Part shown: one piece after another, positions 56,285 to 64,000 of the stretch
Layout of the letters: every line of letters begins with the position of its first letter
Numbering within the stretch: the stretch's first letter is position 1
NCBI GenBank assembly: GCA_023954375.1
Contig: JAMLIC010000014.1
Location: 62,001 to 126,000, forward strand
Direction: 5' to 3'
Length of the DNA: 64,000 bases
Origin: Planctomycetota bacterium
GTDB taxonomy: Bacteria > Planctomycetota > J058
Made by a program: the position numbers and the translations under genes
Notes under the pieces: model-generated
What the model was told of the DNA's origin: nothing
Databases searched by the model: none
What the model saw: the letters and a program-made list of their open reading frames with translations, nothing else

Positions 56285-58345
56285 CTACTTCTTGAATTCC
56301 TTGACGTCGTGGGCCAGCAGGAAGGGCGCGCACTTCTCGCAGTACGAGTTGCTCCGCTTCGACCCGCCGTAGCCGTACATCACGCACTTGCACGAGTTCG
56401 TCAGGTCCTTGCCGTCGAGGCTGGCCCAGTCGAAGTTGGCCTTCTTGGCCGCCTTCGCGTAGTCGGTCTTGCTCATGCCGAAGGCGCAGTGGTTGCCCGA
56501 GCGCTGGTAGTGGAACCCGTGGTCCTTCCGCGCCTGGCCGACCTCGACGGCGTCGTAGCCGTCGCTGAGCGACATGTTCAACGCGTGGCCGAGCTCGTGC
56601 GCCATGGTCCCGCACACCTCGCCGGCGGCGCGCGACCCGAACCGTCCGGACACCAGGAGGTGCCGGCCGCGGTCCCCGAACGCCTCACCGTTGAAGATGC
56701 TGGCCTCCTCGTAGAGGAGGCCGAGGAGGAAGGCCTCCCCGTCCTGGTGGTTCTTCGTCGCCGCCTTGAAGTCGGCGTCGGCGGAGGTGTCGACGGCCAC
56801 GACGGGGCCGTCGTTCTCGCTGTAGGTCACCGTCACCTTGTCGGCGGGGACCTCGCCCATCGCGTCGCCCACGCCCCAGACGAGCCGCTGGACGGGCGAC
56901 TTGCCGTCGGAGCCGCGCGCGTAGAAGAAGACGCCGAGCTTCTTCCCCTTCAGCTCGATCTTGGTCACCTCCTTGCTGCCGTTCTTCGTGAGGGTCACGC
57001 CGGCGGCCTTGTGGGCGTCCTCGAACTGGGCGCCCTTGACCGAGAAGTCGACCTGCTCGTCGCAGTAGACGACGCTGGCCGAGAGGTTCGACGGGGCGCG
57101 CTCGTCGTCGCTCACCTTGTCGTCGTCCACGATCTTCTGCTTCACGTCGAGGAGCTTCTCGTACTTCGCCGCGTTCTTGCTGGTGTCGCCGGCGAGGAGG
57201 TAGCCCTTGCCGGACGTCTTGCCGCAGTGGGCCCCGTCGATCCACACCGGGAGGCCCTTGCCCGGGGAGCTCGCCTTGTCGAGCGCGCGCTCGGCGAGCC
57301 GGGCCGGGAGGATGAACACCTCCTTCATGCAGGAGAAGAACTTCTCCATGTCGAACGTCGTGAGCTGCGAGGCGCGCTGCACCTGCACGTAGAGCCGCCG
57401 CCAGGTCTCGACCTCGAGGGTGTCCTCGTCGCAGGCCTCCTTCTGCCCGACCTGGAGCTTCCAGGTCTCGCCGCCGGCGTTGCCCAGGCACACCTTGAAC
57501 TTCGCCCGGCCGCCCTCGGCGAGCTTCACCTTGCCGGTGAAGGTCTTCCCCTCGTCGGCCTCCTTCCAGCCCTCGACGCCCTCGGCCACGAGCTGCGGCT
57601 TGGGGGTGGTGCGCTTGCTCTTCTTGCTGAACGTGCACTTCACGAACAGCTCGTCGCCGGCGCGCCCGAGCGACGCGTCCTCCGGGCCGACCTCCACCTC
57701 GAGGACCGCCCCGCTGTTGGGCGGCGCGGTCGTGCCCGGCTCCAGGTTGACGAACTGCACGAGCTTGCCGCTCTCGGAGAGCGCCTTGCTCCCCGTCGCC
57801 GGCTTGACGGGCTTGAGGATCTTCGCCGTCCAGGGCTGGCGCGCGACGGTCGCCTCGCGCTTCGTGCCCTTCTCCTTCACCCACGACTTCAGCTCGAACG
57901 GCGCCGCAGGGGTGAAGGTGAGGGTCCCGGCGTGCATCGGCGCGTGGACGATCTTGCCGTCCTTGTCGGCGACCACGAGCGCGGTGAGCACGCCGCCCTT
58001 CTGGACGGCGTTCAGCGTGGCCTTCGCGGCCGGGTTCCCCTCGCCGTCCTTGCACACGAGCTCGACCGACTTCGGCCAGACGACGTACTCGATCGGGTGC
58101 TTGAACGTCTGGCCGTCGGCCTCGACGCTGCACGAGAGGGAGTAGGAGTCCTCGTCGTCCTTCACCTTCGGCAGCGTCACCTCGAGCACGGCCTCGGTGC
58201 CCTTCGTCGTCACCTCCTGCGCCTCGAGCTGCGCGGCGCCGCCCTCCTGCGTGAAGGTGAACTTGACCGTGGCCTTCTTGAGCTTGCCGCGCTTCACCTT
58301 GGCCACGATCGTGGCCTTGCTCTCCTCGTAGACGTTCCTGATCAC
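56285..58345 (-). CDS. Large cytoplasmic-type zinc metalloprotease, candidate injected effector, 686 aa
   Basis: GTG after AGGGGGAC, no signal peptide. N-terminal half: Ig-like and Lys-rich beta domains (ATIVAKVKRGKLKKATVKFTFTQ, KSVELVCKDGEGNPAAKATLNAVQKGG) of the sort linked to type VI/VgrG-associated proteins. Residues about 576-590, CGTMAHELGHALN, give HELGH. The C-terminus has KDHGFHYQRSGNHCAFGM and CKCVMYGYGG..YCEKC, a Cys-rich end that may bind zinc or form disulfides. Codon use is rich in AAG. Delivery by a secretion system is inference. Confidence 0.7.
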   Translation of the reverse strand: MIRNVYEESKATIVAKVKRGKLKKATVKFTFTQEGGAAQLEAQEVTTKGTEAVLEVTLPKVKDDEDSYSLSCSVEADGQTFKHPIEYVVWPKSVELVCKDGEGNPAAKATLNAVQKGGVLTALVVADKDGKIVHAPMHAGTLTFTPAAPFELKSWVKEKGTKREATVARQPWTAKILKPVKPATGSKALSESGKLVQFVNLEPGTTAPPNSGAVLEVEVGPEDASLGRAGDELFVKCTFSKKSKRTTPKPQLVAEGVEGWKEADEGKTFTGKVKLAEGGRAKFKVCLGNAGGETWKLQVGQKEACDEDTLEVETWRRLYVQVQRASQLTTFDMEKFFSCMKEVFILPARLAERALDKASSPGKGLPVWIDGAHCGKTSGKGYLLAGDTSKNAAKYEKLLDVKQKIVDDDKVSDDERAPSNLSASVVYCDEQVDFSVKGAQFEDAHKAAGVTLTKNGSKEVTKIELKGKKLGVFFYARGSDGKSPVQRLVWGVGDAMGEVPADKVTVTYSENDGPVVAVDTSADADFKAATKNHQDGEAFLLGLLYEEASIFNGEAFGDRGRHLLVSGRFGSRAAGEVCGTMAHELGHALNMSLSDGYDAVEVGQARKDHGFHYQRSGNHCAFGMSKTDYAKAAKKANFDWASLDGKDLTNSCKCVMYGYGGSKRSNSYCEKCAPFLLAHDVKEFKK

Positions 58346-58376
58346 GCGGTGTCCCCCTGGATGCGCTTCGTCGTCT

Positions 58377-58874
58377 TCAGGCCGCGCCGCTCGCCCGGAC
58401 GTCGAGCTCGACCGCCGCGGGCGCGGCGACGTCGACGTCGCACTCGAGGAGCACCGGCTCGTCGGTCGTGAGCTCGAGCTCGAGCGCGGGCGGCTCGTCG
58501 TGGGTCAGGTCCAGCTCGAGGCCCGGCGGCTCGTCGGCGCCGAGGTCGAGCTCGAGCGCGGGTGGCTCGTCGGCGCCGAGGTCGAGCTCGAGCGCGGGTG
58601 GCTCGTCGGCGCCGAGGTCGAGCTCGAGGGCGGGCGGCTCGTCGGCGTCGAGGTCGAGCTCGAGGGCGGGCGGCTCGTCGGTGTCGAGGTCGAGCTCGAG
58701 GGCGGGCGGCTCGTCGACCTCCTCCTCGAGCTCGAGCTCGAGCGGCTTGCCGACGGGGAGGACGAGCCGGCGCGTCGCGCCGAGGCGGATCGTCCAGCTC
58801 CGCTTGGGGCGGGTGCAGGCAGGGCAGTCCTGCACGTCGTCGAGGAGCTCCGCGCCGCAGCACGTCCAGGGCAC
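58377..58874 (-). CDS. Zinc-ribbon protein with eight 12-residue acidic repeats, 165 aa
   Basis: GTG 58874 (VPWTCCGAELLDD); TAGCGT lies 7 bases ahead. Residues 5-20 (CCGAELLDDVQDCPAC) plus TRPKRSWTIRLGATRRLVLPVG are a zinc ribbon like those encoded near VgrG/T6SS effector genes. Residues 55-150 are eight copies of DEPPALELDLxx, strongly acidic. First gene of a three-gene leftward cassette with the metalloprotease. It could be an adaptor or chaperone for it; that is inference. Confidence 0.6.
   Translation of the reverse strand: MPWTCCGAELLDDVQDCPACTRPKRSWTIRLGATRRLVLPVGKPLELELEEEVDEPPALELDLDTDEPPALELDLDADEPPALELDLGADEPPALELDLGADEPPALELDLGADEPPGLELDLTHDEPPALELELTTDEPVLLECDVDVAAPAAVELDVRASGAA
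58428..58715 (-). repeat. 36-bp minisatellite, eight units, in coding sequence
   Basis: Eight in-frame 36-base units encode DEPPALELDLDT, ...DLDA, ...DLGA (three near-identical), GLELDLTH, ALELELTT and a diverged last unit. The central units are almost identical in bases, implying recent expansion. Confidence 0.85.
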
Positions 58875-58943
58875 GGCGGGAACGCTACGACACGTCGAGC
58901 GCAGGAGCAAGCGAGCGCAGGAGATCCACGGGCCGTCCCGGGG

Positions 58944-61900
58944 TCAACCCCGACGGCGCAGCGCCACGAGGCCGAGGAGCGCCAGGAGCGCCAGGGCCGC
59001 GCCGGGCGAGCCGCCGCCGGCCGGGGCGAGCGCGCAGCCGCCGCCCGAGCCGCCGCCCGACCGGCGCGCCGCCGCCGTCGCGCCCGCGCGCGCGATCGCG
59101 GGGCCGGTGCCGCCGCCCGCGCCGACGCCCGCGACCTCGAACGTGGTCGCCACCCGGTTGAGCTCGTTGCCGAAGGGGTCCTGCGGGGCGTCGTGGAAGT
59201 AGGCGACGAACGTCACGTTGCCGCTGCCGGCCGGCCAGCGGTCGAGGTTCAGCGGGATCGGCCGCGTGTTGGTCACCTCGTAGCGCGCGTCCTTCACCCC
59301 CGCGCGGTCGCTCCAGCCGGCGCCGGCCGGCGCGAGCACGTCGATCGGTCCGGCGGCCACGTCGCTCGAGGCGCCCGTGGCGTCGAGCGCCTTGAGCTCG
59401 ACCGCGTAGGGCAGCGGGTTCATCGACATGTCGAAGTCGAAGCGCACGGTCAGCGCGCCGGGCGGGATCAGGCCGTCGCCCTGCGCGTCGACCTCGGTGC
59501 GGGCGACGTCGACCGTCACGTCGAACGGGACCACCCAGACCGGGTTTGTGAAGCAGCGCCCGCCGTCGACCGGCGTCTGCTCGGGCGTGACGCCGGTGAA
59601 GGCGCCCAGCTGGAACACGGTCGGCGCCGTGACCAGCCCCTCCTGCGCCGGGTCGATCGCCTCGTCGTGGTCCTGGTCGGCGCCGAGCGGCGTGAGCGCG
59701 CCCCGCGCCTGCAGGAGCCGCGCGCCCGAGGCCCGCTGGCCGGCGGGGTTCGGGTCGCCCGCGCTCGTGCGGTAGATCGCGATCGAGCGCACCTCGCCGC
59801 CGAACTCGGGGCTCGACGCGTAGCGGTAGCCGAAGCGCACGTGCGGCGAGCCGCGCGGGACGAGCGCCGTGCCGCGCCCGTCGAAGGCGCCGCCGCCGCC
59901 GATCCGCCCGTCCCGGTCCAGGTGCCGCGACCGCGCATCCGTCCAGCGCAGGCGCTCGCCGTCGAAGCGCCCCTCGGCGTCGATCGAGAAGCCCACCAGC
60001 GGGCCGTCGGTCACGACCGAGTTGCCGTCGAGCAGCGCCTGGAAGGCCCGCTCGTCGGGCGTGGCGCCGGGCGCCTCGTCGCCCAGCGCGTAGGTCAGCA
60101 CCGCGCCGAAGGCGTTGCCGTCGACGGTGAACGTCGACTGGAAGCCGACGATCGTGGCCAGCCGGTCCTCGGTCAGGTTGAAGTCGCCGTGGGCGTCGGT
60201 GCCGGCGCTGATGAACACCTTGCGGGGGAAGCGCACCCCCGGCGCCGCGGCCCGCTCGTACTCGAGGAGGCCGGCCAGGTCCGCGTGCCAGGCGGCGAGC
60301 CCGCGGTGGAGCGGGTCATCCCAGTCGGGGTTCCCCTGGGCGAAGGTCGGGTCGTCCCACGGGTTCATGCGCTCCCAGGCGATGTTGCCCTGGGGCAGGC
60401 GGCGCTTGCCGAAGTTGCCGTTCCAGAGCTGCAGGCCCTTGGTGACGAACCCGGTGCCCTCGGCGTTGACCGTCGCGTCGCTGCGCGTCGCCGGGTCGCG
60501 CTCGAACGCCAGGTCGAAGTGCTCCGCGCTCCACAGGTTGCTGCCGACGTACGGGTGCGCCGCGTAGAGCGCGGCCTGCCGGTTCTCGCCGCGGTTCTCC
60601 TTGCCGAGCGCGCGCACCACGTCCGCCAGGCGGACGTCGGGGCTCGGGTCGCCGGCGGCCCGGGCCAGCCCGCTGCCCCCGTGCCACGGCCCCGAGACGT
60701 GCTGCGCGCGGTAGGAGAGGAGGTGCGCGCCGAGGGGCAGGTTCAGGAAGGAGACGATGTTCTGGGGCGCGCTGAACGCCACCTCCTCGCCCGCGGTGAC
60801 CCCGAAGAGCTCGCGCATGCGCTCGAACTCGCTCTTGCCCCCGCTCCGCGCCACCGACAGGGGGCCGAAGGGCGGGCGGTCGCGCAGGGAGTCGCCCGGC
60901 TCGTAGTAGGTGTTGTGGTCGGTCGTGATCACGCGCCCGGCCGTCGCGTCGAGCGCGTCGGTCAGGCCCAGCGCCAGGGCGGCCTCCTTGAGCATGGGGA
61001 TCGGCCCGCCCCAGGCCTTGCGCGGGGCGAGGAGGCTGAACGAGTCGTCCTGGTACCACTCCGCGCCGGTGTGGATGTGCGCGTCGTAGTAGTGGCCGGC
61101 GCCCGGGAGGCGCGGGCGCGGGCGCGCGGCGAACTGCACGCGCAGCGCCTTGTGGGTCGTCCCGCTCGACGTGAGGGTGAAGTACCACAGGAAGCGCCGG
61201 CGGCTCGACCACTCGACGTCGACGGTGACGAAGCGCACGTCGTCGCCCGTGACCCCGAAGGCCGCCCGCGGCAGGCGCACGACCGTCGAGCGCCCGGGGA
61301 CGTCGTGGTCCTCGTGGCGGAAGAGGCGCAGGTCCGGGCCGCCCTGCCCCATCTGGACGAGCCCGTCGTCGTCGCAGACCTGCGTACCGGGCGGGGCGAC
61401 CACCTGCACGCGGCCGTGGACGTCCTCGAACAGCGGCGTCGTCGTCGCCGCCGGGCTGGGCACGAGGCGGTGCCCCATCCGCACGCGCTCGAGGCGCACG
61501 TGCGTGGCCGGGTCGACGTCGCCCTTCTCCGGCAGGAAGAGCATCACCGGCAGGTAGGGGCGCCCCGGCGCCAGCCGCCAGGGCGCGTCGATCACGACGT
61601 TGAGGTCGCCGCTCTGCTGGTACTGCGTGCGCACGGCCCGCTCGCCGCCCGTCGGCGGGAGGAGGTCGAGGAAGGCGGCGTCCGCCCGCGGGTCGTCGTC
61701 GGGGCGCTCCTGCAGGAGCCAGGCGTGCGCGAGGAGGAGGCGGTCGCCGAGGCCCGCGACGGCGGCCGGGTCGAGCTCCCAGGCCAGCGTCGCCGCCTCG
61801 CCCGGGCCGAGCGGCGCGAAGGCCTGCGGCGCCGGGCGCAGGCCCGAGACGTCGAGCGCGACCTGCCCGGCCTCCGGGAAGGCGCCGCGCCCCTCGACCT

Positions 61901-63473
61901 CGCAGGTGACGACGAGCCCGCCCTCGGGCGTGACGTCGGCGCGGAGCGCGAGGACCGCCAGGTCCCGCGCGGGGAGGTCGGCCGGCTCGAGCGGGCACGC
62001 GGCCTGCGCCGCGCCCAGGGAGAAGGTGACGAGCCCGGCGCGCGGGGCGACGACGGCGGCGCGCGCGACGTGCTCGGCGCCCGGCGCGAGCGCCGGCACG
62101 GGGACGCGCGCCAGCGGCGCGCCGTCGAGGGCGACCGCCACCTCCGTCGGGGCGGAGGGGCGGCCGCCGCGGTTCTCGACGCGCGCCAGGGCGACGACGC
62201 GCTCGCCCGGCCGGGCGCGCGCCGGCAGGACGCGCGGGTCGTCGAGGGCGAGCCATGGCCCGCGCGCGTCCAGGGCGGCGAGGAGCGCCGGGGCGTCGAG
62301 CGGCCCGGCGCGGAGCACCCGGCGCACGTCCGGGGCGTCGGCGAGCGCGTCGAGCGGGCCGCGCGCGCCCGCGAGGAGCGCGCGCACGGCCGCCGGGTCG
62401 AGGTCCGGGGCGAGCTCGCGCACGAGCGCCGCCAGGCCGGCCACGCGCGCGGCCGCGGCGCTCGAGCCGGTGACCTCGGCGTAGCCGCCCCTGGGCAGGG
62501 CGGCCAGCGCGCGCACGCCGGGGGCCAGGAGGTCGGTCGTGGGCGAGAGCGCGGTCGCGAGCGCCAGGCGGCCGCGGTCATCGCAGGCGGCGACCGAGAG
62601 GGCGTCCTCGTGCGCGGCCGGCTGCAGGTCGACGTTGACGCTGCGGTTGCCGGCCGCCGCGACGACGAGGGCGCCGCGCCCCGTGGCGTAGCGGACGGCG
62701 TCGTCGAGCACGCGCGACGGCCGCACGCAGCCGAGGCTGAGCAGGACGACCTGCGCCCCGCGGTCGGCGGCGTAGACGATCCCGGCCGCGACGTCGGCCA
62801 CGGTGGCGCGCCCGGCGCGGTCGGCGACGCGCAGGGGGAGGACCTTCACGCCGGGGGCCACGCCCTCGAGGCCCGGGCGGCCGGCCGGCGGGCGCGCGGC
62901 GACGAGCGAGGCCATGGCCGTGCCGTGCCCGTGCGTGTCCTCGTCCCAGGGGCCGTCCGCGACGAAGCTGCGCCCGGCGACGAGGGCCTGCGCGAGGTCG
63001 GGGTGGCGCGCGTCGGCGCCGGTGTCGAGGACGGCGACGAGCGTCGTGTCGCGGCCGCGGGTGCGCGCGCGGACCGGGCCGAAGGCGGCCTCGAGGCGCT
63101 CGCGGGCGTGGTCGAAGGCGTGGCCGTCGACCTCGGCCCGCTCGCCCCCGCAGCAGGGGGAGCCGGCGACGTGGAGCGAGAGGTTGGGGCCGACCGAGCG
63201 GACCCGCGGGTCGCGGGACAGGCGCAGGACACCGTCCCCCGGGACCGACACGAGGGCGGCATCGAGGGCCGGGATGCTCCGCTGGACGACGAGGCCGTGG
63301 TCGCGCGTCAGGGCGTCCCAGGCGGCGCCCGTTTCAGCAACCACGACCACTTGCGCGTCATGAGACGCAACCGTGACACGGGGCGCGGGGGAGGGGGCGA
63401 CCAGGGCGGCCAGGGCCAGGCCCAGGAGCAGCTTGCAGAACCTCTTGCGCGGGTGCCGCTTCGCACCGACCAT
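58944..63473 (-). CDS. Subtilisin-like protease fused to a PHP-like metal-site region, with C-terminal sorting tail
   Basis: ATG 63473 starts a signal peptide (RKRFCKLLLGLALAALVAPSPA). S8 domain: Asp150 (AVLDTGADARHPDL), His183 (HGHGTAMA), Asn276 (AAAGN), Ser338 (EVTGSSAAAARVAG). Residues about 420-780 hold Ig/CARDB-like beta domains. Residues about 790-1150 carry YYDAHIHTG, ITTDHNTY and SAGTDAHGDFN, matching the metal ligands of PHP-type hydrolases. The last 35 residues (GGGSGGGCALAPA, a hydrophobic helix, RRRG) are a MYXO-CTERM-like sorting signal. 1509 residues, secreted and surface-linked. Confidence 0.85.
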   Translation of the reverse strand: MVGAKRHPRKRFCKLLLGLALAALVAPSPAPRVTVASHDAQVVVVAETGAAWDALTRDHGLVVQRSIPALDAALVSVPGDGVLRLSRDPRVRSVGPNLSLHVAGSPCCGGERAEVDGHAFDHARERLEAAFGPVRARTRGRDTTLVAVLDTGADARHPDLAQALVAGRSFVADGPWDEDTHGHGTAMASLVAARPPAGRPGLEGVAPGVKVLPLRVADRAGRATVADVAAGIVYAADRGAQVVLLSLGCVRPSRVLDDAVRYATGRGALVVAAAGNRSVNVDLQPAAHEDALSVAACDDRGRLALATALSPTTDLLAPGVRALAALPRGGYAEVTGSSAAAARVAGLAALVRELAPDLDPAAVRALLAGARGPLDALADAPDVRRVLRAGPLDAPALLAALDARGPWLALDDPRVLPARARPGERVVALARVENRGGRPSAPTEVAVALDGAPLARVPVPALAPGAEHVARAAVVAPRAGLVTFSLGAAQAACPLEPADLPARDLAVLALRADVTPEGGLVVTCEVEGRGAFPEAGQVALDVSGLRPAPQAFAPLGPGEAATLAWELDPAAVAGLGDRLLLAHAWLLQERPDDDPRADAAFLDLLPPTGGERAVRTQYQQSGDLNVVIDAPWRLAPGRPYLPVMLFLPEKGDVDPATHVRLERVRMGHRLVPSPAATTTPLFEDVHGRVQVVAPPGTQVCDDDGLVQMGQGGPDLRLFRHEDHDVPGRSTVVRLPRAAFGVTGDDVRFVTVDVEWSSRRRFLWYFTLTSSGTTHKALRVQFAARPRPRLPGAGHYYDAHIHTGAEWYQDDSFSLLAPRKAWGGPIPMLKEAALALGLTDALDATAGRVITTDHNTYYEPGDSLRDRPPFGPLSVARSGGKSEFERMRELFGVTAGEEVAFSAPQNIVSFLNLPLGAHLLSYRAQHVSGPWHGGSGLARAAGDPSPDVRLADVVRALGKENRGENRQAALYAAHPYVGSNLWSAEHFDLAFERDPATRSDATVNAEGTGFVTKGLQLWNGNFGKRRLPQGNIAWERMNPWDDPTFAQGNPDWDDPLHRGLAAWHADLAGLLEYERAAAPGVRFPRKVFISAGTDAHGDFNLTEDRLATIVGFQSTFTVDGNAFGAVLTYALGDEAPGATPDERAFQALLDGNSVVTDGPLVGFSIDAEGRFDGERLRWTDARSRHLDRDGRIGGGGAFDGRGTALVPRGSPHVRFGYRYASSPEFGGEVRSIAIYRTSAGDPNPAGQRASGARLLQARGALTPLGADQDHDEAIDPAQEGLVTAPTVFQLGAFTGVTPEQTPVDGGRCFTNPVWVVPFDVTVDVARTEVDAQGDGLIPPGALTVRFDFDMSMNPLPYAVELKALDATGASSDVAAGPIDVLAPAGAGWSDRAGVKDARYEVTNTRPIPLNLDRWPAGSGNVTFVAYFHDAPQDPFGNELNRVATTFEVAGVGAGGGTGPAIARAGATAAARRSGGGSGGGCALAPAGGGSPGAALALLALLGLVALRRRG

Positions 63474-63619
63474 GTCGACCCGCCCTCGGGCCCGAGCCGA
63501 GACGCAGGCGTGACCAACGTCCTTGGTCCCACCGGCGTAGACAAGGGCCGTCGAGGTCAACCGCAAGTGGGCGACCAGATCTGGACTGGCGCCCGCGAGA
63601 CGCATCGAGAGGGGGGTAG

Positions 63620-64000
63620 ATGTCTTCACGGTCGTCGCGCATCGCGTCGTGCGTCCTCGTCCTTGGCGCCCTCCTGGCCGGCAGCGCCCCCGCCCTCGCC
63701 CAGGAGGCCGCCCAGGCCCTCCAGCAGCAGCTGCGCTCGATCGCCGACCAGGCCAGCGAGGCGGTCGTCGCGATCCAGGCGCCCTCGGCCGGCGGCTCCG
63801 AGAACCCGTGGGACGCGCAGGGGCGCGGCTCGGGCTTCCTGATCGCGCCCGAGGGGACGATCGTCACCGACGCCCGCTTCGTGCGCGGCCGGCGCCGCGT
63901 CGACGTGCGCCTGCGCGGCGGCGTGCGCGGGGCGGCCCGCGTCGTCGGCGTCGACCCGCTCAACCAGACGGCGGTCCTGCAGCTCGAGGAGACGGCCCAG
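63620..64000 (+). CDS. HtrA-like pseudoprotease, N-terminal part (runs off the window)
   Basis: ATG after GAGAGGGGGG. Signal peptide VLVLGALLAGSAPALA. RSIADQASEAVVAIQAPS, GRGSGFLIAPEGTIVTDARFVRG and VVGVDPLNQTAVLQLE align with the trypsin-like HtrA/DegP domain. The catalytic His position (usual NHVV) is Arg86 in DARFV, and the catalytic Asp position (usual DLAVL) is Gln116 in QTAVL, so this protein cannot be a normal serine protease. 127 residues visible. Divergent from the large subtilisin gene, sharing a 146-bp region. Confidence 0.75.
   Translation, partial: MSSRSSRIASCVLVLGALLAGSAPALAQEAAQALQQQLRSIADQASEAVVAIQAPSAGGSENPWDAQGRGSGFLIAPEGTIVTDARFVRGRRRVDVRLRGGVRGAARVVGVDPLNQTAVLQLEETAQ

Noticed and set aside
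58500..63842. A 1780-codon open frame on the plus strand
   Set aside because: It is the antisense shadow of the repeat protein and the subtilisin gene; its translation is Arg/Gly/Ala/Val low complexity with no domain, and the minus strand has a complete protease triad.

Overview
The window is about 70% G+C. It appears to come from a Gram-negative-type bacterium with abundant lipoproteins, cytoplasmic zinc ribbons of the kind common in Planctomycetota, and a C-terminal sorting tail of the kind described in Myxococcota. I cannot settle the phylum; Planctomycetota or Myxococcota are my best guesses, by inference only. No rRNA, tRNA or CRISPR array was seen.

About 0.1-38 kb is a prophage-like element. 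Its left arm (0.2-6 kb) holds small unknown genes, a SprT-like peptidase and a small serine recombinase. A long rightward operon (6.2-30.3 kb) carries a possible Acb2/Tad1-type anti-defence protein, small and large (lambda gpA type) terminase, lambda-type portal, a prohead protease with a nested scaffold, capsid genes, tail genes and a collar-domain fibre. Its lysis end has an HEQEH lipoprotein, two holin-like proteins and an overlapping i-spanin/o-spanin pair. Most genes overlap by ATGA or GTGA. A HigBA toxin-antitoxin pair sits on the opposite strand between terminase and portal. Two aligned 70-bp sequences, just upstream of the portal block and of the holins, look like late promoters giving leaderless mRNAs. 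A leftward operon (38-30.3 kb) carries about 17 small genes, many of them Cys-rich, and a tyrosine integrase. I see no long tape measure, no classical endolysin and no replication module.

From 38 to 64 kb the DNA is mostly chromosomal. In order: an NTF2-like/sirtuin pair; membrane and lipoprotein genes (one with PKD and CAP domains, one SxxK hydrolase-like); a disturbed island at 45.6-49.3 kb with a truncated membrane gene, an Rpn-type nuclease with a decayed partial copy, and a pair made of an FG-GAP-like protein and a tail-anchored lysozyme-like protein; an NtrC-type regulator whose phospho-Asp is Glu; an asd / zinc-ribbon membrane protein / dacB operon; a three-gene cassette with a zinc-ribbon repeat protein, a signal-less HELGH metalloprotease and an unknown protein; a subtilisin fused to a PHP-like metal-site region with a C-terminal sorting tail; and, divergent from it at the window edge, an HtrA-like protein that has lost its catalytic His and Asp.
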